From NCBI GenBank assembly GCA_004802725.1, contig SGPM01000512.1:1-14644 (forward strand): a DNA stretch of 14,644 bases. The letters are read 5' to 3'. The translations under genes were made by a program, and so were the position numbers. The notes under the pieces were generated by a model. It made no database searches and was not told where the DNA came from. It was given only the letters and a program-made list of their open reading frames with translations. This DNA comes from Antrodiella citrinella. Its lineage: Eukaryota; Basidiomycota; Agaricomycetes; Polyporales; Steccherinaceae. Positions 7,622-14,644 of this stretch are shown piece after piece (the first letter of the stretch is position 1; every line of letters begins with the position of its first letter).

Positions 7622-8170
7622 TCTGTATCAGGAGATGAGGGTATGGTGTCGAGCTTCGTACACCAACACTTGTACACCTTTGGCCTTTATGTCGCTGGAG
7701 TGCAAAGATCTACACAATAGCCTCATGGTACACAAAGCAAAAATCGGGGCCATCAATCTGTGCTTGGCTCAGCAGAGATAACCCCGACCTTGACCTCGAC
7801 AGGCCCTTGTCTGTATGCCATCAAACCATCACATCCCGACAATATCTGGTACGGTACGCTCAGCCATTCTGACTCGAGAGTCGAGCTCCTTTTGTTTCTC
7901 GTATAACAACAACAACAATCATGCAGATCCACGATCATTCACCCGCCATCGGCTCGTGGCTCAGGTTGCCTCCCCACTGCCGTTTCCCACTACGATCCAA
8001 GTACTGAATTCTTTGTCTTTCGCAATTCAGGCTATTGTTAACATACTCGTCTACTAGGTGGCTAGCTGCATAAGGACAATCGCGAAGATCAGTACGAGTT
8101 CATCGTACCTGATACTATGCGATCGCTGTGGTTCTTGCCTCTCGCTGTTCTACTCGTGTTTCTCAGCATC
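7622..8170. promoter_or_regulatory. Intergenic region between the divergent DUF6698 and transposase genes
   Basis: These 549 bp lie between the two start codons and so should hold promoters for both. I see no clear TATA box, operator or RNA gene; the only oddity is a short (AAC)4 run at 7905-7916. A hydrophobic frame could extend the transposase upstream to 8117 (see the transposase entry). The promoter role rests only on gene orientation. Confidence 0.45.
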
Positions 8171-11100
8171 ATGGCAGGTAACACCTGCATTCAAGCGTGT
8201 GGGGCTACATTCAACACCTCCCGCGGGCTCGAGACTCATCAGAGCCATTGTAAGCTGTATCTTGAGCATGATCAGTCGCTCTTGAAACAGCAAGCAAAAC
8301 TTCAAGCACTCGCAGAAAGGAAGGGACGCAAGCGTCGGAGAAAAGAACTCGATCAGGAACCGTCTACTGGGACATCGTCTTTACCGGGTTTGCCAAACGA
8401 GGTCAGTGTTACTATGCTTTACAAGATATACCTAACTCATCCTGCACAAGTTTGAATTCTCGTCGACGCTGGGTACTTCCGCGTCCAATGACAGCGATTT
8501 TTCCGAAATTGCACCCGGTCAGATTGAGCCGATCCACCTTCCACCTTCCCCGCCTCCACCTTCACCGGCCCCATTGGGGCGTGGTCAGCGTAGGAAGCGA
8601 CCTACTTGGAAGGTTCTAGAACGCATTGCAGAACCACCGACCCCTCTATCTACCGCCACTATTGTCGATCCGAATCCGAATGAACCATTGCCAGATCCGC
8701 CACAATCCATCATATGGCGCGTCATTCGCACAGCCTTGAATGTCTTTGGAATCTATCGCGAATATCGTACAGTGACACCACCCTCTCATGATCCCGACAA
8801 CACTCTGTCCATCGATGACTTGGCAACTCAGCCTGATCCCATCATCTCGCCACCTATGGCCGCGCCATTCTCTCTTGCCCCCGCCACGCACTGGCAACCT
8901 ACCATGACAGACAATAATGATGCTGCAAACCCCAGTCCCTTCGCCAACATGTCTATCTGGCGTTTGATGAACTGGATGTGGAGCGGTTCTGACAAGAAGT
9001 CGATGGCGGAGACAGACCGGCTTGTGCACGAGGTGCTGATGGCCCCTGACTTCAATGTTTTGGACCTCAAAGGCTTCAGCGCTGCACGGGAGACTCTGAA
9101 GCTAGATGAACACATACAGACCAGTACTGAGGATGGTTGGGTGGAGAGCAACATGGTTATTGAGGTCCCTGATGGTAAACGGCATGCATCTTCCTCAGAC
9201 GCAGATATTCCTACTTTCAGCATACCCGGTCTCGTCCATCGCCCTCTCGTGGAGGTCATCAAGAGCGCGTGGACAAGTACTAGCTCTTCGCGATTTCACT
9301 ATCTCCCATTTCGTCAGTTCTGGAAACGTAGTGACAGTGTTGTTGAACGCATCCATGGTGAACTGTATTCCAGTGATTCCTTCATTGCAGCTCACGAGGA
9401 ACTCCAGCAAGCCAAGCTGGACAGAAACCCGACTGGATGCAACCTTGAGTGGGTGGTTTGTGGGTTAATGTTCTGGTCAGATTCAACACATCTTGCGAGC
9501 TTTGGCGACGCTTCGTTATGGCCGCTGTACCTCTTCTTTGGAAATCAGTCAAAATATGATCGTATGCGGCCTACATCAGGAGCATGTCATCATGTTGCAT
9601 ACATTCCCAAGGCGAGTACTTGTGTCGTATGATTTGATACATCAGACTTACCTATCGACAACTGTCTGCAGCTTCCCGATACGTTTCACGACTACTACAC
9701 TCAACTTACCGAACATGGTCCCTCAGCAGATATCCTTGCGCATTGTTGACGCGAGCTCATGCACGCAGTGTGGCGTTTACTGCTCGACGGCGACTTTATT
9801 CATGCGTACTTGCATGGCATTGTCATGATGTGTCCGGACGGCATCGAGAGAAGAGTATTCCCCCGGATATTCACGTACTCAGCAGACTATCCCGAAAAGT
9901 GCGTTTTCGTCATACGATTTTCTGAATTATCTTACCTATGCCTCTCTACTATCTGTAGAACCCTCTTGGCAACACTTCGTAACTTAGGGAGATGCCTTTG
10001 TCCGCGATGCAAACTCCCCAAGGATCAAGTCCCAGACCTGGGCACTAAATTTGATGAACGGCGCCGTGAGAACCTGGCAAGGATGGATGACGACTCCTAC
10101 CGTAGGAAGTCTACGACAGCGCGTGAAGCAGTATACAAGTATGGGAAAGGTGTGAAGAGCACCGTGGTCGAGAGTCTTCTGGCAGAAGAGTCATTAGTTC
10201 CAACCACAGTGAGTGAGACTAATGATCAGTACAACTTCACACGCTGATGCAATGCCGCTATTTGTTTCTCAGAATGCTTTCTCCGATTTCGCTCAGAAGG
10301 TTCTCCCTGTCACATTCAATTTCTTTGTGATGCTCGTCGTGGATCTAATGCACGAGTTTGAGCTTGGAGTATGGAAAGCGGTGTTTACGCACCTGATTCG
10401 TATTATCGTGTCTCTTGGAGACAGCGTCGTGCAGGAGTTCAATCTACGGTACGTTCAGATATCCTTTGCGTCCATCTGCCAGTGCAGCACTGTATTGACC
10501 ATTCAACAGCTACCGACAGATGCCCACGTTTGGACGTTCCACGATTCGACGAAAAACCTCAAATACTTCAGCACTCAAGAAGCTCGCAGCGCGTGATTAC
10601 GAAGACTATCTGCAGGTATTGTTTGCTCTTATGAGTCATACTACCGTAAAGATACAACGACTAATGTCATTTTGTTAGTGTGCCCTACCTGTCTTCGAAA
10701 ACCTGATACCCAATCCCGTCCACAACAAGACCGTCATGGATCTGTTGTTCACGTTGGCAGATTGGCATGCATGTGCAAAGCTGCGTATGCATACCGATTC
10801 AACTCTTGCACTCTTGAAGTCCGCAACGACGAGTCTCGGCAGTCAGCTTCGGGCATTCATCAAGAAAACCTGCCCACACTTTGACACAAAGGAGTTGGCA
10901 CGGGAAGAGGCTGCTGGCATACGTCGTAAAGCGAGAGCACGCGCACAAGGCAAGACCGTCAAGGCTTCGGGAGGTGCCAAACCGAAGACTCTAAACCTTC
11001 TCACCTACAAGCTTCACGCCCTCGGCGATTACTTGGTGTCAATCATCTTCTTCGGGACAACAGATTCATATTCAACCCAACCTGTAAGTCATCACACTTC

Positions 11101-12464
11101 ATCTTTGACCCAGGATCTCACTGCGTTGTATCAGGGTGAACTCGAGCATCGGCGCGTGAAACGCTACTACGCACGTACGAACAAGATCAAAGCAGCACGC
11201 CAGATTGCACGCCAGCAGCGCAGGGAGGAGGAGATGAGGAAGCGAAAGGAGCGGGTGTACAAAGCGTTGGGAAAGAAGAAGGCTCGACCGAAGGCAGCCG
11301 CTTCGTTACCCACGAATGCTGAACAGCCGGAGCCGCTGAACTTCACGCCCCCAGAAGATCATCATCAAATCTCGCATTCTCGACACTTTGGCTGCATGTT
11401 TCCGCAGTGGTTGGAGGACTTCAGGTACGATCCAGCGATGAAGGTCAGCTCACTCTGTTGCTTTGAGATTCACCTTGATTGACACTCTCACCGTGGCCGC
11501 TCCAGGACTTTATGCCACGCCTACTCAACCATCTACTTGGACGATTGATGAATCCTGACGATGCGGACTCATATCGCCAGTTCTCTAACTCGGAGCAGCA
11601 GCAAATCATTCTACGATACAATCAAGTCTTTCGCCACAAGATTGTTCGTGTCAATTACACTACTTATGATGTACGGCGCGGTCAGGACAGTCTCAATCCT
11701 AGCAGTCACGCTGACATTATGATTCCTGCCTTTGACTTGGATCCCGAGACTGGTGTCTCCGCTTCCGGTCACCCCTTTGCCTACGCTCGTATTTTAGGTG
11801 TTTTTCATGCTCATGTCATGCGTCGTGTTCCTGGCCAACGGGAGAAGCAGGAGGTTATGGAATTTCTCCTCGTCCGGTGGTTCCGACTCGATACACGATA
11901 CAAGGCCGGCTTCAATGCCAAACGTCTGTATCGCCTGGAATTTGTCCCGGAACTAGACGACGACGCGTTTGGATTCTTGAATCCCGACGACATTATTCGT
12001 GCGTCGCATATCATCCCTGCCTTTGCATATGGGCGCGTTCAAGATCCAACACTGTATTATGATATTTGGAGGTACTACTACGTGAACATGTAAGCAGCCG
12101 CTACATACTCCTTGATACCATACTGATTCTATCTACCAGCTTTGTTGATCGTGATATGTACATGCGCTATCGTGGCGGTGGTGTCGGACACACGCCCCTT
12201 CATATTACCCACGATCAAGCCAACGAAGACACACCTGGAACGGAGGCTAACGATATGGGTGATACGGCGAGCACACTTGAAGTCCTGGAAGAGGAAGAGG
12301 AAGATGGCAGTGATGATGAGGTCGGACGGGAGCCAACTGATGACTCAGACAATAGCGAGCCGGAGGACGGTGGAAATGACGAAGTGGACGATTTTGATGC
12401 GGACGAAGCTGCCCCTGAGGAAGGTAGGTCGGCGGAAGATGCGGAGGGCTATGATGAGCTTTGA
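8171..12464 (+). CDS. Plavaka-family transposase, 10 exons, interrupted by one in-frame stop
   Basis: This enzyme would cut the element out at its terminal repeats and insert it elsewhere in the nucleus. Exons: 8171-8401, 8451-9611, 9672-9898, 9959-10208, 10273-10448, 10510-10615, 10679-11083, 11135-11443, 11506-12089, 12140-12464; 3,774 nt with consistent phases, 1,257 codons plus stop. Introns are GT-AG except GC-AG at 9612-9671. Order of features: an N-terminal C2H2-like finger (C6, C10, H23, H26), a Pro-rich linker, NMSIWRLMNWMWSGSDKKS, the SDSTHLASFGDASLWPLYL core, a CLCPRC cluster (C552-C557), VVDLMHEFELGVWK, LHALGDYL, TDSYSTQP-GELEHRRVK, VDRDMYMRYRGGGVGH and an Asp/Glu-rich tail. Candidate catalytic acids by analogy to RNase H-fold transposases are D421, D647 and E854 or E856 (inference). 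Codon 490 (9747-9749) is TGA between HC and REL, where relatives have Arg or Lys, so this copy is probably inactive. The start could instead be ATG 8117, adding 18 mostly hydrophobic residues; 8171 puts the finger at the N-terminus as in relatives. Confidence 0.88.
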
Positions 12465-12577
12465 GATCACTCGCGTAGTGGTTATTGTTTGTGCTTCGCT
12501 TGGTTGACAATAAGATATGTTTGATCTGGACAGAAAAGGGGACGAGGAAATAATACTTTAGTAAATCGTTCTACGCA

Positions 12578-13459
12578 ATGTGCTCGTGCTCATACCCATC
12601 TCCAAACATGTTGGATCACGACTTCGAGCCTTCACAAGTCCTGGAGGATGTTTCTGCACGTCCCATTGCCCAACGGCGCGGCAAGCGTAACGTTCGTAAG
12701 TCTGAGATAACGACGTCGCAGTGAGTACATTTCGCATTGTCGGAAACTACCTACTTACTCGTTACCCAGACTGTATGCACCTGGAGATGCATTAGACTCG
12801 CAGACAACGGATTCTCAATACGTTGACAATCTGATTCGTGCACCCCCGCGGCAGCTTGGGTACATAGATCAGGGCGTGCAGACGGAGGCACTGGCTTGTA
12901 CAGGTAAGTGAGTGTTGAGCGAGAGTAGACGTAGAAGCTGATATAGATTTCATACCTTGTAGTACCGGCGATGAAGCCAGATGAATCGGACGCGGGCCTT
13001 GCGCTGAAGAAAATGCAGCAGGATCTCGAGCGCGCCACAGCGACGGCAACTACACTTCGAATGTCCCTCGTCGAGTTACGGGCAGAGATGTCGGTACTGC
13101 AAGTGCGCAGCCTCTTCAAGGACGACAAGATTGAGATGCAGGCAATAGCGTTACAGGAACTCCAGGATCAACTGGCCAGGTCGCCTTCGCCGACAGCTGA
13201 AGACGACCTCGAGTCGATGATAGCGTTTCCGTATGCGGATGGGTATGTTGCTTACTTGGAAGGTAGTTCGGAGTGCCAGTCACAGAAGGAGATAGAGCCG
13301 GCAGAGGTTCGGAGGAGGCTGGAGCGGAAGAGAAAGAGGAAAGCTTGCGAGGGTGAAGCCTCCGTTGATCAAGCGGTAGTTCGGGGTGTGAAGGAGGAAG
13401 AGGACCGCAAAGATTCTATTCCAATAGACCGTGTATACAAGAAGACAAAATCTATGTAA
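12578..13459 (+). CDS. Coiled-coil protein of unknown function, 3 exons, element-encoded
   Basis: I do not recognise a family. Exons: 12578-12720, 12770-12903, 12963-13459, with GT-AG introns of 49 and 59 nt and consistent phases, ending at TAA 13457-13459. It has 257 residues from the first ATG (12578) or 247 from ATG 12608, which has the better context (A at -3). Visible features: an Arg/Lys-rich stretch RRGKRNVRK near the N-terminus; IDQGVQTEA before the second intron; a long heptad-like helical segment starting ALKKMQQDLERA and running to LQDQLARS, likely a dimerising coiled coil; and a basic cluster RRLERKRKRK that could be a nuclear signal. It follows the transposase by 113 bp on the same strand. 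CACTA elements often encode a second DNA-binding protein (TnpA) besides the transposase; this could play that part, but only context suggests it. Confidence 0.68.
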
Positions 13460-13796
13460 CGCACACCTTGAATGCCTCTTACACCTGCCATCATAATAGC
13501 TGCTCGAGTCCCTCCTTATTATGGCAAGCGGTAGCGCCCCTTGGTATTACGGTCGGCCTCCAGAATGTTCACAGCTGCGGATGGATGTTGCAAAGGATAC
13601 GAACATGGGGGACGATTATAAGAATGGCCAGGCAGTAAAAGGAAAGACGAAGCGAGGACAACGAATGCAGAAAATGACCAGGCTTGTGAATCGCTGACAA
13701 CCGTTCACAGCCCGTATCTGAGAATCGATAAGCCATTATCAGCGTATGAAAGCGTGGTACTTTTCCACAACAATAGCAAGCACGCGCACTTTCAAA
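13460..13796. other. Right subterminal region of the Plavaka element, no gene
   Basis: These 337 bp hold no supported coding sequence, and I see no clear copies of the left-end G-rich repeats or palindrome. A minus-strand frame open through here (down to 13569) is a read-through of copia B pol after its frameshift and has no copia similarity in this part. Confidence 0.5.
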
Positions 13797-13811
13797 CCAC
13801 ATTTGCTGATG
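13797..13811 (-). repeat. Right terminal inverted repeat of the Plavaka element
   Basis: CCACATTTGCTGATG is the exact reverse complement of 5457-5471. It is followed by AC and then copia B RNase H sequence. Confidence 0.8.
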
Positions 13812-13813
13812 AC
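13812..13813. repeat. Right target-site duplication (AC) of the Plavaka element
   Basis: AC matches 5455-5456 on the other side. Longer duplications do not fit: the next outer bases differ (T to the left, A to the right). Confidence 0.6.
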
Positions 13814-14644
13814 AGGGTGATGGGGGATGAAGTGGTTTCGCCGGTGAGTTCCAGCACCAGCGAGCGGAGGTATACGAGTTCGCGGCAGGCGTCTGATGCG
13901 GCGATGTATTCTGCCTCCGTAGATGACAGCGCGATGAGGCCTTGCTTGTGCGAGCCCCAAGAAATCGCTCGCCGGCGTACATGAAGGTGAATCCCGAAAT
14001 GGAATGACGGTGGGGTTGAGATGCCCAGTCTGCGTCCGTAAATCCGGTGAGTACGGCTGGCGCGTCTCCCCTGAACGTGAGTCGCTGATCGCGCGTCCCC
14101 TTGAGGTAGCGCAGTACTCGTTTGCCGGCCTCCCAGTGAATGACGGATGGATCCGACATGAACCGCGCGAGGGTCGACACGGCGAACATGATGTCCGGTC
14201 GCGTCCCGATCGCGGCGTACATTAACGACCCGATAAGTTGCGCGTACGGCCGACTAGCCATCGCGTCGCGGTCTTCAGCCGTAACGGGCATGAATAGGTT
14301 GACGGCGGGGTCGAGCGGGGTTGCAGCGGGGTGCGCTTCTTCCATCTTGAAGCGTGAGATGAGAGTGTCGACGTAAGCTGACTGGTTCATAGATACATTT
14401 CGCGCGATGCGGTCGCGCTGAATCTCGAACCCAAGGAGCCAGCGCGCGTTGCCCATATCGGTCAACTCGTAGTGTTCAGCGAGTTCCGACTTGAGCCGCT
14501 GCATAATGGCGAGGTTGTTCGTGACGAGGGTGAAATCATCAACGTGAATGACGATGATGACGGTGAGTTCAGGTGAGATGAGATGGAATACGCCGGGGTC
14601 GTAGTCACTGCGACGGAGGTCAAGGTCTTCGCACATTTCGCGGA
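13814..14644 (-). pseudogene. Copia B pol, RT and RNase H part, frameshifted, runs off the window
   Basis: On the minus strand, from the window edge, this is the second half of a copia RT (MCEDLDLRRSDYDPGVFHL, then IIVIHVDDFTLV with the Asp pair at about 14540-14535, then LTDMGNARWLLGFEI), the connection region (PYAQLIGSLMYAAIGTRPDI) and RNase H start (FTDADWASQPHRHSISGFTFMYAG). Near 13970 the frame is lost: the continuation AISWGSHKQGLIALSSTEAEYIAASDA lies in another frame, as if one G were deleted. That frame runs to the Plavaka end and joins in register with 5456-5225. RT N-terminus, integrase, protease, gag and the other LTR should lie right of the window. It is clearly a different copia family from element A. 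Confidence 0.88.

Larger units (their letters stand above)
5457..13811 (+). mobile_element. Plavaka (CACTA-like) DNA transposon, 8,355 bp, three genes
   Basis: The element is bounded by inverted repeats CATCAGCAAATGTGG (5457-5471) and its reverse complement (13797-13811), with AC duplicated outside. The similarity continues more weakly inward (AAAGT at repeat positions 20-24 on both ends). It holds a DUF6698-like gene (minus, 6019-7621), a Plavaka transposase (plus, 8171-12464) and a coiled-coil gene (plus, 12578-13459). It sits inside the RNase H codons of copia B, so it arrived after B. The transposase has an in-frame stop, so this copy is probably not autonomous, although ends and companion genes look intact. 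Family assignment is from transposase motifs I recognise, not a search. The termini are not CACTA. Confidence 0.85.
4863..14644 (-). mobile_element. Ty1/copia element B, split by the Plavaka element, partial
   Basis: In B orientation the visible parts are RT to RNase H (14644-13814), the rest of RNase H (5456-5225), polypurine tract and 3' LTR (5217-4863). The 8.36-kb Plavaka element lies between the two pol parts. B is inserted antisense in the gag zinc knuckle of element A. It is inactive from the insertion, a frameshift and a lost RNase H Asp. The 1-200 LTR belongs to another copy of the same insertion, or to its opposite end if the A array is a circle. Confidence 0.82.

Noticed and set aside
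7905..7919. AAC microsatellite
   Set aside because: Only four to five units; too short to be worth a separate repeat call.
8117..8170. Possible signal peptide (hydrophobic MRSLWFLPLAVLLVFL) before the transposase
   Set aside because: It is in frame and open, but a secreted transposase makes no sense and relatives begin at the zinc finger; more likely 5' untranslated sequence.
13569..13813. Minus-strand frame continuing copia B pol to 13569
   Set aside because: After about 13970 it is out of frame with RNase H, and below 13812 it is transposon end sequence; no protein similarity.
1..14644. Host genes, tRNA, rRNA, CRISPR or a defence system
   Set aside because: Every supported coding stretch belongs to one of the three transposons, and I saw no tRNA-like fold or regular spacer array.

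Overview
The window looks like repeat-rich DNA from a filamentous basidiomycete, most likely a mushroom-forming agaricomycete. Three things point there: a Plavaka-type (CACTA-like) DNA transposon, a DUF6698-like gene (a family I know essentially from Agaricomycetes), and genes cut by many 39-64 nt introns. I see no host housekeeping gene, tRNA, rRNA or CRISPR. Everything here is transposon, nested three levels deep.

Layer 1, element A (+ strand, 201-4862), is a Ty1/copia retrotransposon in an out-of-order arrangement: the downstream gag-pol part (protease, integrase, RT, RNase H; 201-3556), one LTR (3564-3961) with PPT before it and PBS after it, then the leader and gag (4152-4862). This is what a tandem pair of A copies sharing one LTR looks like. 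Both A halves stop at the same point in the gag zinc knuckle, flanked by the same 5-bp sequence (GCTAC at 201-205 and 4858-4862).

Layer 2, element B (- strand), is a different Ty1/copia element inserted at that zinc knuckle. The window opens in the last 200 bp of one B LTR (1-200), and a full 355-bp B LTR lies at 4863-5217. From there the B pol end (5218-5456) continues at 13814-14644 and runs off the right edge. B pol is decayed, with a 1-bp frameshift and a lost RNase H aspartate.

Layer 3, the Plavaka element (5457-13811, 8,355 bp), has a perfect 15-bp core terminal inverted repeat and an apparent 2-bp AC target duplication, and it splits the RNase H of B. I could build three spliced genes in it by eye: a 415-residue DUF6698-like protein (- strand, 8 exons, intact), a 1,257-codon transposase transcribed divergently from it (10 exons, intact except for one in-frame TGA), and a 247/257-residue coiled-coil protein of unknown function (+ strand, 3 exons).

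Most differences between the B LTR copies, the transposase stop and the lost B aspartate fit C-to-T change at CpG, as expected of methylated, silenced repeats. Oddly, the outermost element A keeps a fully open pol frame while the inner elements are damaged.
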